In this document: positions 1 through 7,410 of the stretch, piece after piece | Layout: each line of letters opens with the position of its first letter | How positions within the stretch are numbered: position 1 is the stretch's first letter | From: Conexibacter sp. | GTDB lineage: Bacteria > Actinomycetota > Thermoleophilia > Solirubrobacterales > Solirubrobacteraceae | Direction of reading: 5' to 3' | NCBI GenBank assembly: GCA_025964215.1 | Contig: JAOPZG010000035.1 | Span: forward strand, 1 to 11,026 | DNA length: 11,026 nucleotides | Made by a program: the position numbers and the translations under genes | Notes under the pieces: generated by a model | Told to the model about the DNA's origin: nothing | The model's database searches: none | The model's input: only the letters and a program-made list of their open reading frames with translations

Positions 1-72
1 TTCCAATACGAACACCACGGAGATCAACCGGATCTGGACCAACCTGGGCCGCCTCGACCTGGCGAGCCTCGC
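1..72 (+). other. Non-purL edge segment, probable fragment of a plus-strand coding sequence
   Basis: In plus-strand frame 2 the first 14 codons end in C or G 13 times. In the purL frame the same stretch has only 2 of 14 codons ending in C or G, whereas the rest of purL is almost entirely GC-ending. The plus-strand peptide begins [20 protein letters not shown], which reads like ordinary protein, but I cannot assign it to a family. The conserved continuation of PurL expected after residue ~625 is missing. I infer a junction between two unrelated sequences at about 60-80. It could be a true rearrangement that truncates purL, or a chimeric read or contig end. The exact breakpoint cannot be fixed, because the two GC-rich sides look alike there. 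Confidence 0.45.
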
Positions 73-1951
73 CTACCGCGACGCGCGCGACGTCGACGGC
101 CGGCAGGCCGTCGGGCAGCGCCTCGCCGCGGAGCTTCGCGAGCTCGCTCGCGGCGAGCGTCGGGTCCTGGTGCCAGCCGACGAGCGCGATCGCGTCGCCG
201 GGCGTCGTGAACGCGAGGCCGCCGGCGCGGGTGGCGTCGGGCAGGATGCCGACCATGCCGACGACGGGCGTCGGGTAGATCGGCCCGTCGGCGCCCTCGT
301 TGTAGAGCGAGACGTTGCCGCCGACGATCGGCGCCTCGAGCGCGCGGCACGCGTCGCCGAGGCCGCGGACGGCCTCGGTGAGCTGCCACGCGATGTGCGG
401 CTTCTCGGGGTTGCCGAAGTTGAGGTTGTTGGTCGTGCCGAGCGGCTGGGCGCCGACGCAGGCGAGGTTCGCCGCGCACTCCAGGACGTTGCCGACCGTG
501 CCCCAGTACGGGTCCGCGGCGACCTTGCGGCCGTTGCCGTCGATCGACGTCGCGATCGCCGGCGCGTCCTCGCCCATGTCGTACAGGAACAGCACGGCGG
601 CGTCGGCCTGCTCGGGCCGGCGCACTGTGCGCGACTGCACGACGGAGTCGTACTGCTCGAACAGCGGACGCCGCGAGGCGAGGTTCGGCGAGGAGAGCAG
701 TGCGAGCAGCGCCTCGCGGACGTCGGCCTCGAGGCCGAGCTGGGCCGCCGGCGCCGGGTACAGCCCCGACGACGGCTTCGACGGCGCCAGGTCGTACAGC
801 GGCGCGTCGTCGACCAGGCCGGTGATGGGCATGTCGCCGACGACCTCCTCACCGCGCAGGATCCGGAAGCGGTTGCCCTCGGTCACGGTGCCGATCGCGG
901 TCCCGTTGACCTCCCACTTCGCGCACAGCGCAAGCACCGCGTCGACCTTGCCGGGCTCGCAGACGCAGAGCATCCGCTCCTGCGACTCGGAGACCATGAT
1001 CTCGAACGGCTCCATGTCGGCCTCGCGCAGCGGGACCTTCAGGACGTCCAGGTCGAGGCCGACCTCGCCCTTGGCCGCCATCTCGGACGCCGCGCTGGTC
1101 AAGCCCGCCGCGCCGAGGTCCTGCAAGGCCACCAACAACCCGGAGGCCAGCAGCTCCAGCGAGCACTCCAGGAGCTTGGACTCCTCGAACGGGTCGCCGA
1201 CCTGCACCGACGGGCGCTTGGTCTCGTCCTCGGCGTCGAGCTCCGCGGAGGCCAGGACGGACGCGCCACCGATGCCGTCGCGCCCCGTGGACGCGCCGAA
1301 GAGCACCAACGTGTTGCCCACGCCGGCGGCCGCGCTGCGGATCATGTCGTCGGTCCGCGCCAGGCCGATCGCCATCGCGTTGACCAGGCAGTTGGTCTCG
1401 TAGGGCGCCTCGAAGACGACCTCGCCCCCGACCGTCGGCACGCCGATCGAGTTGCCGTAGTGGCCGATGCCGGCCACGGCGCGGTCGAGCAGGTAGCGCG
1501 AGCGCTCGGAGTCCGGCTCGCCGAAGCGCAGCGAGTCGAGGATCGCGATCGGCCGCGCGCCGAGCGCGAAGATGTCGCGCAGGATCCCGCCGACGCCCGT
1601 CGCCGCGCCCTGGAAGGGCTCGACCGCGGACGGGTGGTTGTGCGACTCGACCTTGAAGGCGACGGCCCAGCCGCCGCCGACGTCGACCGCGCCCGCGTTC
1701 TCGCCCGGCCCCATGACGACCGCCGACCCCTCGGTGGGCAGCGTGCGCAGGAGCTTCTTGGAGTGCTTGTAGGCGCAGTGCTCGCTCCACAGCAGCGAGA
1801 ACATCGCCAGCTCGACCTCGTTGGGCTCGCGCCCGCCCATCTCCCGCACGACCAGCGCGTACTCGTCGCGGGTCAGGCCGAGGGCGACGGCCGACTCGAC
1901 GCCCGGCGCGACGACCGTCCCGGCGATCTCGGCCTCAGGCGACGGCGACAC
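1..1951 (-). CDS. purL: Phosphoribosylformylglycinamidine synthase subunit PurL (3' end missing)
   Basis: This is the ATP-dependent synthetase subunit of FGAM synthase. It converts FGAR to FGAM in the cytoplasm using ammonia delivered by PurQ, with PurS as bridging subunit. The small-PurL type is visible from the catalytic-histidine segment [11 protein letters not shown] (about residues 56-66), the nucleotide-binding ESHNHP (102-107), and the later [13 protein letters not shown] and GGNVSLYNE segments (roughly 507-551). These mark the two PurM-like (AIRS) repeats. The start is GTG at 1951: GAGGGG lies 7 bases upstream, and the first 17 bases overlap the end of purQ. About 625 credible residues are present against roughly 740 in the family, so the C-terminal part is absent. 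The frame stays open to the window edge, but from about base 75 downward the translation no longer resembles PurL (see the junction feature). Confidence 0.95.
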   Translation of the reverse strand, partial: MSPSPEAEIAGTVVAPGVESAVALGLTRDEYALVVREMGGREPNEVELAMFSLLWSEHCAYKHSKKLLRTLPTEGSAVVMGPGENAGAVDVGGGWAVAFKVESHNHPSAVEPFQGAATGVGGILRDIFALGARPIAILDSLRFGEPDSERSRYLLDRAVAGIGHYGNSIGVPTVGGEVVFEAPYETNCLVNAMAIGLARTDDMIRSAAAGVGNTLVLFGASTGRDGIGGASVLASAELDAEDETKRPSVQVGDPFEESKLLECSLELLASGLLVALQDLGAAGLTSAASEMAAKGEVGLDLDVLKVPLREADMEPFEIMVSESQERMLCVCEPGKVDAVLALCAKWEVNGTAIGTVTEGNRFRILRGEEVVGDMPITGLVDDAPLYDLAPSKPSSGLYPAPAAQLGLEADVREALLALLSSPNLASRRPLFEQYDSVVQSRTVRRPEQADAAVLFLYDMGEDAPAIATSIDGNGRKVAADPYWGTVGNVLECAANLACVGAQPLGTTNNLNFGNPEKPHIAWQLTEAVRGLGDACRALEAPIVGGNVSLYNEGADGPIYPTPVVGMVGILPDATRAGGLAFTTPGDAIALVGWHQDPTLAASELAKLRGEALPDGLPAVDVARVAVGEARQVEAAQVGPDPVDLRGVRIG

Positions 1952-2582
1952 GGGCCATCCCCTCGAAGAGCCGGAGGCCGTCGGCCGAGCCGCCCGTCAG
2001 GAGGTCGACCGCGTGCTCGGGGTGCGGCATCAACCCCATCACATTGCCTTGCGCGTTGACCACGCCGGCGATGTCGTCCTGGGAGCCGTTGAAGTTGTGG
2101 CCCTCGGCGTAGCGCAGCACGACCTGCTCGGGCGCGACGTGGCCGAAGAAGCAGCCGGTCTGGTGCTTGGCCGGGATCGACAGGTGCTGGCCGACCTCGC
2201 ACGTGGAGGTGAACGGCGTCGCCGTCGTCTGGACCTCGAGGTCGACCTGGCGGCAGACGAAGCGGAGGTCCTTGTTGGGCAGCAGCGCGCCCGGCAGCAG
2301 CCCCGCCTCGCAGAGGATCTGGAAGCCGTTGCAGATGCCGAGCACCGGGCCGCCGGCGTTGGCGAACGCGATGACCGACGCCATGACCGGCGAGAAGCGC
2401 GCGATCGCGCCGGCGCGCAGGTAGTCGCCGTAGGAGAAGCCGCCGGGGACGACGACGCCGTCGACGCCCTGGAGGTCCGCGTCGCCGTGCCAGAGCGCGA
2501 CCGGCTCGGCGACCTTGGCGACCGCGAGCCGCGCGTCGACGTCGTCGCAGGTGCCCGGGAAGGTGACGACCCCCAGCCTCAC
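1935..2582 (-). CDS. purQ: FGAM synthase glutaminase subunit PurQ
   Basis: This class I glutamine amidotransferase hydrolyses glutamine and channels ammonia to PurL in the PurLQS complex. From the GTG at 2582 it is 215 residues, close to the usual ~220-230, and begins [14 protein letters not shown]. The catalytic triad is visible: the nucleophile Cys84 in the elbow GICNGFQIL, and His187 and Glu189 in MPHPEH. The motif [17 protein letters not shown] (from about residue 43) is typical of PurQ. A longer frame runs upstream to 2642, but it would cover the purS C-terminus. The 4-base GTGA overlap with the purS stop and the fit to the PurQ N-terminus both favour 2582. No strong ribosome-binding site precedes it, so translation is probably coupled to purS. 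Confidence 0.96.
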   Translation of the reverse strand: MRLGVVTFPGTCDDVDARLAVAKVAEPVALWHGDADLQGVDGVVVPGGFSYGDYLRAGAIARFSPVMASVIAFANAGGPVLGICNGFQILCEAGLLPGALLPNKDLRFVCRQVDLEVQTTATPFTSTCEVGQHLSIPAKHQTGCFFGHVAPEQVVLRYAEGHNFNGSQDDIAGVVNAQGNVMGLMPHPEHAVDLLTGGSADGLRLFEGMARVAVA

Positions 2583-2806
2583 GCGCTGACCGTCTGGATC
2601 TCGTAGTCCTCGATCAGCGGGTTGGCGAGCAGCTTGCGGCACATGTCGTCGAGCTGCCCCTCGTCCTCGACGTCCAGCTCCACGAGCCGACCGACGTGGA
2701 CGTTCGCCACGCCGCCGAAGCCGAGCGCCGGCAGCGCGCGCTCGACGGCGACGCCCTGCGGGTCGAGGATCCCAGCCTTGGGCCGGATCAGCACGCGCGC
2801 CCTCAT
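2579..2806 (-). CDS. purS: FGAM synthase subunit PurS
   Basis: This is the small structural subunit that bridges PurL and PurQ and helps transfer ammonia. The product is 75 residues, within the usual ~80-residue size. It begins [18 protein letters not shown], with the family pattern of an N-terminal beta strand followed by K-x-G-I-L-D-P-x-G. Further on it has [13 protein letters not shown] and a LVELDVED strand, and it ends near the typical NPLIEDYEI. The ATG at 2806 overlaps the purC stop as ATGA, and its TGA overlaps the purQ GTG, so the three genes are tightly coupled. No Shine-Dalgarno is seen. A longer open frame upstream to 3391 is a shadow of purC and is not part of the protein. Confidence 0.94.
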   Translation of the reverse strand: MRARVLIRPKAGILDPQGVAVERALPALGFGGVANVHVGRLVELDVEDEGQLDDMCRKLLANPLIEDYEIQTVSA

Positions 2807-3687
2807 GCCGCGGTGCGCGCGATCCACGCGGAGAACGGCTCGCCGGTGATCAGCTCGTAGGCCTCGACGTACTTGGCCCGCGTGCCGGCGACGACGTCCT
2901 CGGGGACCTCGGGCGCCGGCGGGGACTTGTCCCACCCGGTCGACGACGCCCAGTCGCGGACGAACTGCTTGTCGAAGCTCGGCTGCCCATGGCCGGGCTC
3001 GTAGCCCTCGGCCGGCCAGTAGCGCGAGGAGTCCGGCGTCAGCGCCTCGTCGCCGAGGATCAGCTCGCCGGCCCCGTTGACCCCGAACTCGAACTTCGTG
3101 TCGGCCAGGATCACGCCGCGCTCGGCGGCCAGGTCGGCCGCGAAGGAGTAGAGCGCGATCGAGACGTCGCGCAGGCGCCCGGCCAGCTCGCGGTCGCCGA
3201 GGATCTCGCCGGCCTGCTCGATGTCGATCGCCTCGTCGTGGCCCTCGTCGGCCTTGGTCGACGGGGTGAAGATCGGCGTCGGCAGCTTCTGCGACTCGCG
3301 CAGGCCGACCGGCAGCTCGATGCCCGAGACCTTGCCCGTGGCCTGGTAGTCCTTCCAGCCCGAGCCGGTGATGTAGCCGCGGACGACGCACTCGACCGGC
3401 AGCATCTTCAGCTTCTGCACGGCCATCGCGCGGCCGCGGACCTCGGCGGGGACGCCCTCGGTCGACGAGATGTAGTGGTTGGGCACGATGTGCCCCGTCT
3501 TGTTGAACCAGAAGGCGGAGATGCCGGTCAGGACGTTGCCCTTGTCCGGGATCCCGTTCGGGTGCACCACGTCGTACGTGGAGATGCGGTCGGAGGCGAC
3601 CAGCAGCAGCCGGTCCCCGAGGTCGTAGATCTCACGGACCTTGCCGGAGGCGATGAGCGGCAGGTCGAGGTCGGCGGCGGCAGTCAC
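2803..3687 (-). CDS. purC: SAICAR synthase PurC
   Basis: Phosphoribosylaminoimidazole-succinocarboxamide synthase condenses CAIR with aspartate in an ATP-dependent step to give SAICAR. The 294-residue protein carries the N-terminal nucleotide-binding [12 protein letters not shown] (14-25). It also has both family signatures: [14 protein letters not shown] (96-109) and LADTKFEFG (194-202), followed by [13 protein letters not shown]. At about 294 residues it resembles the longer, yeast Ade1-like form rather than the ~240-residue E. coli/Bacillus form. The start is GTG at 3687, with no well-spaced Shine-Dalgarno. A -10-like TACCTT ends 6 bases upstream, so the mRNA may be leaderless. It is the first gene of the purCSQL block and is separated from purB by the tetR/exporter pair. 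Confidence 0.96.
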   Translation of the reverse strand: MTAAADLDLPLIASGKVREIYDLGDRLLLVASDRISTYDVVHPNGIPDKGNVLTGISAFWFNKTGHIVPNHYISSTEGVPAEVRGRAMAVQKLKMLPVECVVRGYITGSGWKDYQATGKVSGIELPVGLRESQKLPTPIFTPSTKADEGHDEAIDIEQAGEILGDRELAGRLRDVSIALYSFAADLAAERGVILADTKFEFGVNGAGELILGDEALTPDSSRYWPAEGYEPGHGQPSFDKQFVRDWASSTGWDKSPPAPEVPEDVVAGTRAKYVEAYELITGEPFSAWIARTAA

Positions 3688-3699
3688 GCCCTGAAGGTA
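3688..3699 (-). promoter_or_regulatory. Putative leaderless promoter of purCSQL
   Basis: On the minus strand TACCTT (3699-3694) matches TAnnnT. It is followed by six bases and then the purC GTG, so transcription would begin at or next to the start codon. No convincing -35 hexamer is seen 16-18 bases upstream. The call rests on position and on the similar arrangement at tetR and purB. Confidence 0.35.
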
Positions 3700-3731
3700 T
3701 CGAAGGGCGCGGCGGGCGCGCGTGCTGAATC

Positions 3732-3896
3732 AGGCGGTCTTTGCGGGATCGACCGTGGTCGTGATCGTGCGTCGTGTGGATGCTGAGCGACGCGCGATTC
3801 CGCAGCCGATCCTGGGTCGGATCGGCAAGGGAACGCGTGGCGATCAGCGCCGCACGGCGTGCGAGCACGGCCGCGGGAATCCCGCAAAGGCCGCCT
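3732..3896 (+). repeat. 165-bp segment bounded by 18-bp inverted repeats with internal hairpins
   Basis: The left arm (3732-3749, AGGCGGTCTTTGCGGGAT) and right arm (3879-3896) are inverted copies matching at 17 of 18 positions. The one mismatch would be a U-G pair in a plus-strand RNA. Inside are further stems: 3766-3774 with 3788-3796 (9 pairs, one U-G), a perfect 8-bp stem 3805-3812 with 3819-3826, and 3837-3842 with 3848-3853 (6 pairs, one U-G). Short palindromes lie at 3851-3863 and 3873-3885. The right arm covers two bases of the tetR stop codon. No protein-coding frame is credible here. It could be a structured RNA, a MITE-like element, or a terminator/regulatory region between tetR and purC. 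No flanking target duplication is visible. High GC content makes some hairpins likely by chance. Confidence 0.5.
3805..3826 (-). terminator. Possible tetR transcription terminator hairpin (no U-tract)
   Basis: A perfect 8-bp inverted repeat, GCCGATCC-6-GGATCGGC, lies about 70 bases beyond the tetR stop and ahead of purC. There is no T-run after it on the minus strand, so at best it is a tail-less terminator. It may instead be part of the larger structured segment. Confidence 0.3.
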
Positions 3897-4542
3897 AGGC
3901 CGAGTTTGCGGAGACTTCGCGCACCATCGTGCACGGGTCCGCCGCGATGCCCGGCAGCGGGTCCTGCCCGGCGCGCAGGCCGGAGAGGACGACCTCGAGG
4001 TAGCGCGGCCAGGCGGCCTCGGGGAGCAGCACGCCCGGCATCGGCCGGATCGCGGCGCCGAGCATCTTGGCCACGGTCGAGAGGTCGCCGGCCTCCACGC
4101 CCTCGCGCAGGACGCCCGCGGCGAGCGCCGGGGCGAGCACGCGGCCGATCGCGTCTAGCATCCGGTCGGTCAGCTCGACCGGCGGGTTCTCGCCCGTGAA
4201 GCGCGCCGAGACCGCGTCGAAGAACGCGGTGTTGTTGGCCTGGAGCGTCATGTGGTGCAGCAGGAACCCGCGCAACCCGTCGAGCGGGTCGGCGGCCGTC
4301 GCGGCGTCGTCGGCCGCGGCCTCGATCTCCTCGATGAAGCCCTCGAGGACCGCGAGCACCAGCGCGTCCTTGCTCGGGAAGCGGCGGAAGAACGTGGCCT
4401 TGCCGACGCCCGCGCGCCGGGCGATCTCCTCGACGCCGACGTCGAGCCCGCGCTCGGCGAACGCCGCCCGCGCGGCCTCCAGGATGCGCTCGAGGTTCCG
4501 TCGCGCATCGGCCCTCAGGGGTGTGACATCCGAGACCGCCAT
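3895..4542 (-). CDS. TetR/AcrR-family repressor, probable regulator of the divergent exporter
   Basis: This is a one-component regulator. An N-terminal helix-turn-helix (about residues 36-62, with EEIARRAGVGKATFFRRFPSKDAL as its core) is followed by a helical ligand-binding domain of about 150 residues that differs widely within the family. The helix-turn-helix matches the TetR consensus, with FFRRFPSKDAL replacing the usual LYRHFPSKEAL. The product is 215 residues, a normal size. I chose ATG 4542 over GTG 4548, because a -10-like TACCCT ends 7 bases before the ATG and abuts the GTG. The gene is divergent from a DHA2 exporter, and the shared spacer contains three identical-half-site operators, so it very likely represses both genes and is released by an exporter substrate. 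The ligand cannot be read from sequence. Confidence 0.9.
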   Translation of the reverse strand: MAVSDVTPLRADARRNLERILEAARAAFAERGLDVGVEEIARRAGVGKATFFRRFPSKDALVLAVLEGFIEEIEAAADDAATAADPLDGLRGFLLHHMTLQANNTAFFDAVSARFTGENPPVELTDRMLDAIGRVLAPALAAGVLREGVEAGDLSTVAKMLGAAIRPMPGVLLPEAAWPRYLEVVLSGLRAGQDPLPGIAADPCTMVREVSANSA

Positions 4543-4549
4543 GTCCACC

Positions 4550-4578
4550 AGGGTACCAGTTCACGTCACAAAGCGGAC
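4550..4578 (-). promoter_or_regulatory. Putative tetR promoter (leaderless)
   Basis: On the minus strand TACCCT (4555-4550) is followed by 7 bases and then the ATG at 4542, which suggests a leaderless transcript. The -35 position (4578-4573) lies inside operator 1 and does not resemble TTGACA. Bound repressor would cover it, so the gene is probably autoregulated. Confidence 0.4.
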
Positions 4579-4589
4579 CACCCGGTCCG
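4574..4589. promoter_or_regulatory. TetR operator O1
   Basis: Inverted repeat CGGACC-ACCC-GGTCCG, the copy nearest tetR, covering the -35 position of the tetR promoter. The left flank extends the half-site to AAGCGGACC, which is also found inverted at the right end of O2 and O3. Confidence 0.75.
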
Positions 4590-4595
4590 AAAAGA

Positions 4596-4611
4596 CGGAC
4601 CGGCCGGTCCG
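4596..4611. promoter_or_regulatory. TetR operator O2 (perfect palindrome)
   Basis: CGGACC-GGCC-GGTCCG is a perfect 16-bp palindrome. It begins exactly 22 bp after O1, two helical turns, and covers the -35 region of the exporter promoter. It continues to the right as GGTCCGCTT. Confidence 0.78.
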
Positions 4612-4615
4612 CTTG

Positions 4616-4624
4616 TGCTACGGT
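4616..4624 (+). promoter_or_regulatory. Putative extended -10 promoter of the exporter
   Basis: TGC-TACGGT combines a TGn extension with a TAnnnT hexamer. A start near 4631 would leave a leader of about 50 bases before the ATG. The usual -35 position is occupied by O2 and has no TTGACA-like hexamer, which an extended -10 could compensate for. Confidence 0.4.
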
Positions 4625-4628
4625 CATC

Positions 4629-4644
4629 CGGACCGCTTGGTCCG
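4629..4644. promoter_or_regulatory. TetR operator O3
   Basis: CGGACC-GCTT-GGTCCG begins 33 bp after O2, about three helical turns. It sits over the expected transcription start of the exporter, where a bound repressor would block initiation or clearance. It also continues to the right as GGTCCGCTT. Confidence 0.75.
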
Positions 4645-4681
4645 CTTGCTTTCGACCCTCCCCGACCCACCTCTCTCCTCC

Positions 4682-6139
4682 ATGTCTTCATCTCCCCAGC
4701 AAGAAGCTCCCGTCGCTCGCCACTGGCTGCTCGTGGTGGTCGTCGTCTGCCTCGCCCAGTTCATGGTGGTGTTGGACGCGACGATCACCAACGTCGCGCT
4801 GCCGGCCATCCAGACCGACCTGCACTTCTCCGCCACCGACCTCCAGTGGGTCGTCAACGCCTACACGTTGGTCTTCGGCGGGTTCCTGCTGCTCGGCGGC
4901 CGCGCCGGCGACATCTTCGGCCGGCGGCGGCTGTTCGTCGCCGGCATCGCGCTGTTCACGTTCGCCTCGCTGCTCGACGCGGTCGCGACCTCTCCGGGCT
5001 GGCTCGTCGGCTCCCGTGCCCTCCAGGGCCTGGGCGCCGCGCTCGTCTCCCCCGCCGCGCTGAGCATCATCACGACGACGGTGCCTGAAGGTCCGGACCG
5101 CGCCAAGGCGCTCGGCGCCTTCGCGGCGATCTCCGGCGGCGGCGGCGCCGTCGGCCTCCTGCTCGGTGGCTTCCTCGTCGACGCCCTGTCCTGGCAGTGG
5201 GTGTTCTTCATCAACCTGCCGGTCGGCCTCGCGACGCTCTTCCTCGCGCTGCGGGTCGTCCCCGAGTCGCGCTCCGAGCGGGCCGGCGGCTTCGACCTGG
5301 CGGGCGCCTCGCTCGTCACCGGTGGCCTCGGGCTGTTGACCTACACCATCGTCAAGACCCAGGAGTACGGCTGGACCAGCGGGCGGACGCTCGGCTACGG
5401 CGCCCTCGCGGTCGTGCTGCTGCTGGCCTTCGGGGTCCTCCAGACGCGCCGCGCCGCGCCGCTCGTCCGGCTCTCGATCTTCAAGGTCCGGACGCTGGCG
5501 ATCGCCAACGCCGCGACGCTGCTGCTGATGGGCGGGATGTACTCGCTCTTCTACTTCGGCTCGCTGTACTTCCAGCAGATCAAGGGCGACAACGCGCTCG
5601 AGACGGGGCTCGCGTTCGTCCCGCTGACCGTCGGGATCATCACGGGCTCGGTGCTCTCGCAGCGGCTGCTGGTGCGCTTCGGCGTCAAGGCGGTCCTGGC
5701 CGGCGGGCTCGGGCTCGGGACGCTCGGGCTGCTCTGGATGACGACGCTGTCGCCGGAGACCTCGTACCTCACGGGCTTCCTGCCCGGCCTCGTCCTGCTC
5801 GCGCTCGGCATCGGCAACGCGTTCGTGCCGCTGACGCTGATCGCGACCGGCGGCGTCGAGGCCCACGACCAGGGCCTCGCGTCCGGGCTGTTCAACACCT
5901 CGCAGCAGATCGGCGGCGCGCTCGGCCTCGCGATCCTGACGACGGTGGCGAACTCGGCGACCAAGGGCGCGGACGGCGCTCACGCCGACGCGCTGGTCCA
6001 CGGCTACACGACGGCCTTCGGCGTCGGCGCCGGGCTGCTCGCGCTGGGCGCCCTGACCGTGGCGGTCCTGCTCCGCGCTCGTGAGGCGGACGCGAGCGCC
6101 GCGTCGGCCGAGGGCGTGGAGGCGCTGGCGGCCGCCTAG
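4682..6139 (+). CDS. MFS drug exporter, DHA2 (EmrB/QacA-like) family, 14 TM
   Basis: This is a proton-driven inner-membrane antiporter expected to export drug-like or otherwise toxic compounds. The 485 residues match 14-helix DHA2 proteins. TM1 ends in the DHA2 motif LDATITNVALP (30-40). The loop after TM2 carries motif A, GGRAGDIFGRRRLF (71-84). TM5 carries a motif C-like glycine-rich run GGGGAVGLLLGG (151-162), followed by WQWVFFINLPVG. A long open frame extends upstream, but ATG 4682 gives the family N-terminus (short polar tail, then TM1). Its leader is pyrimidine-rich, with no Shine-Dalgarno. Its stop overlaps the converging purB stop in the same CTAG. The divergent tetR and three operators imply repression until substrate appears. 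The substrate is unknown. The gene breaks purB-purC adjacency. Confidence 0.93.
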   Translation: MSSSPQQEAPVARHWLLVVVVVCLAQFMVVLDATITNVALPAIQTDLHFSATDLQWVVNAYTLVFGGFLLLGGRAGDIFGRRRLFVAGIALFTFASLLDAVATSPGWLVGSRALQGLGAALVSPAALSIITTTVPEGPDRAKALGAFAAISGGGGAVGLLLGGFLVDALSWQWVFFINLPVGLATLFLALRVVPESRSERAGGFDLAGASLVTGGLGLLTYTIVKTQEYGWTSGRTLGYGALAVVLLLAFGVLQTRRAAPLVRLSIFKVRTLAIANAATLLLMGGMYSLFYFGSLYFQQIKGDNALETGLAFVPLTVGIITGSVLSQRLLVRFGVKAVLAGGLGLGTLGLLWMTTLSPETSYLTGFLPGLVLLALGIGNAFVPLTLIATGGVEAHDQGLASGLFNTSQQIGGALGLAILTTVANSATKGADGAHADALVHGYTTAFGVGAGLLALGALTVAVLLRAREADASAASAEGVEALAAA

Positions 6140-7410
6140 ACCAGGGTGTCGAGGCGCGCGACGATCTCGTGCGCGTGCTTCGTGTAGTGCCCCAGGTCGA
6201 ACATCACATCGAGGTCGAGTCCGAGTCCGGGCTCGGCCTCGAGCAGCTCCCGCAGGGGCGTGCGCGTGTCCCACGCCTGCTGCGCGGTGCGCTGGGCGAT
6301 GCGGTAGGCCTCGTCGCGCTGCAGGCCGCCGGCGACGAGCGCGAGCAGGACCCGCTGTGAGAACAGCTCGCCGTAGGTCAGGTCGATGTTCTCGCGCATG
6401 CGGTCGGCGTGGACGACCATCCCGCGGGCCAGGCGCGTGGCGAGCGCCTGCATGTAGTCCAGGGCGATCGTCGCGTCGGGCAGGACGACGCGCTCGGCGC
6501 CGGAGTGCGAGATGTCGCGCTCGTGCCAGAGCGCGACGTCCTCCGCGCCGACCTGGGCGTAGCCGCGCAGCACGCGCGCCAGGCCGGTGATGCGCTCGGA
6601 GACGATCGGGTTGCGCTTGTGCGGCATCGCGCTCGAGCCCTTCTGGGCCCCGGCGCGGAACGGCTCCTCGACCTCGCGCACCTCGGTGCGCTGGAGGTGG
6701 CGGATCTCGGTCGCGAAGCGCTCGAGCCCGGCACCGGCGAGCGCGATCGCCTGCAGGAGCTCGGCGTGGCGGTCGCGGGCGACGACCTGCGTGGAGACCG
6801 GCTCGGCCTCCAGGCCGACGCGGGCCAGGACGCGGCGCTCGAAGTCGGGCGACGTCGCGCTGTAGGTGCCGACGGCGCCGGAGACCGCACCCACTGAGAC
6901 CTGGTCGACCGCGCGCTCGAGGCGCTGCAGGTTGCGGTCGGCCTCGAAGGCGACGCCGGCGAGCTTGATGCCGAACGTCGTCGGCTCGGCGTGGACGCCG
7001 TGGGTGCGGCCGACGCAGACCGTGTCGACCTGCGCGCGCGCCTGCTCGACCAGGGCGTCGCGGAACTCGCGCGCGCCGGCGATCAGGAGGTCGCCGGCCT
7101 TGCGGAGCTGGATCCCGAGCGCGGTGTCCAGGACGTCGGAGGACGTGAGGCCGTAGTGGATCCAGCGACCCGCCTCGCCGGCGCTCGCGCTGAGCACGTC
7201 GACGAACGCGGCGACGTCGTGGTCGGTGACCTTCTCGCGCTCCAGCACCGCCTCGACGGTGAACGTGGCGAGCGCGATCGCCTCCAGGTCGGACGGCGTC
7301 GGGCCCTCCGTCTCCAGCGCGCAGGCGACCTCGACCTCGCGCCAGCTCTCCAGCTTGGCCTCGTCGGTCCAGACGGCCCCGATCTCGGGACGGGTGTAGC
7401 GCTCGATCAC
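6136..7410 (-). CDS. purB: Adenylosuccinate lyase PurB
   Basis: This enzyme catalyses two beta-eliminations that release fumarate: SAICAR to AICAR in IMP synthesis, and adenylosuccinate to AMP. The 424-residue protein starts with the family's MIERY and has GLTSSDVLDTA (88-97), the histidine loop GRTHGVHAEPTTFG (134-147) and the fumarase/aspartase-superfamily signature GSSAMPHKRNPI (258-269), which holds the mobile-loop catalytic serine. The length is typical of Bacillus-type PurB. The start is GTG at 7410, the only codon giving MIERY, with no Shine-Dalgarno. A TAGACT hexamer ends 7 bases upstream, so it may have its own leaderless promoter besides read-through from purE, 21 bases away. Its TAG stop overlaps the stop of the convergent exporter. 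Confidence 0.97.
   Translation of the reverse strand: MIERYTRPEIGAVWTDEAKLESWREVEVACALETEGPTPSDLEAIALATFTVEAVLEREKVTDHDVAAFVDVLSASAGEAGRWIHYGLTSSDVLDTALGIQLRKAGDLLIAGAREFRDALVEQARAQVDTVCVGRTHGVHAEPTTFGIKLAGVAFEADRNLQRLERAVDQVSVGAVSGAVGTYSATSPDFERRVLARVGLEAEPVSTQVVARDRHAELLQAIALAGAGLERFATEIRHLQRTEVREVEEPFRAGAQKGSSAMPHKRNPIVSERITGLARVLRGYAQVGAEDVALWHERDISHSGAERVVLPDATIALDYMQALATRLARGMVVHADRMRENIDLTYGELFSQRVLLALVAGGLQRDEAYRIAQRTAQQAWDTRTPLRELLEAEPGLGLDLDVMFDLGHYTKHAHEIVARLDTLV

Noticed and set aside
170..2059. 629-codon open frame on the plus strand opposite purL/purQ
   Set aside because: Its codons are the exact complements of the purL codons, a frame that is commonly stop-free in GC-rich genes. 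The peptide is Arg/Ala/Asp-rich low-complexity and purL has clear motifs. Only the first ~70 bases show a real plus-strand signal.
3688..3894. Purine riboswitch upstream of purC
   Set aside because: I see none of the conserved core or loop-loop elements of known purine-sensing RNAs. purC also appears leaderless, leaving no 5' leader. The structure there was instead reported as an unassigned inverted-repeat element.
3732..3896. Complete transposon or IS element
   Set aside because: It is too short to encode a transposase, and no matching target duplication flanks the arms (GAATC on the left, AGGCC on the right).
4067..4681. Extension of the exporter frame about 205 codons upstream, opposite tetR
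   Set aside because: It would cover tetR and the operator array. DHA2 proteins start just before TM1, as at 4682.
4688..6274. 528-codon open frame on the minus strand opposite the exporter
   Set aside because: It is a GC-bias shadow: Arg/Glu/Gln-rich with no domain, while the plus strand encodes a textbook MFS protein.
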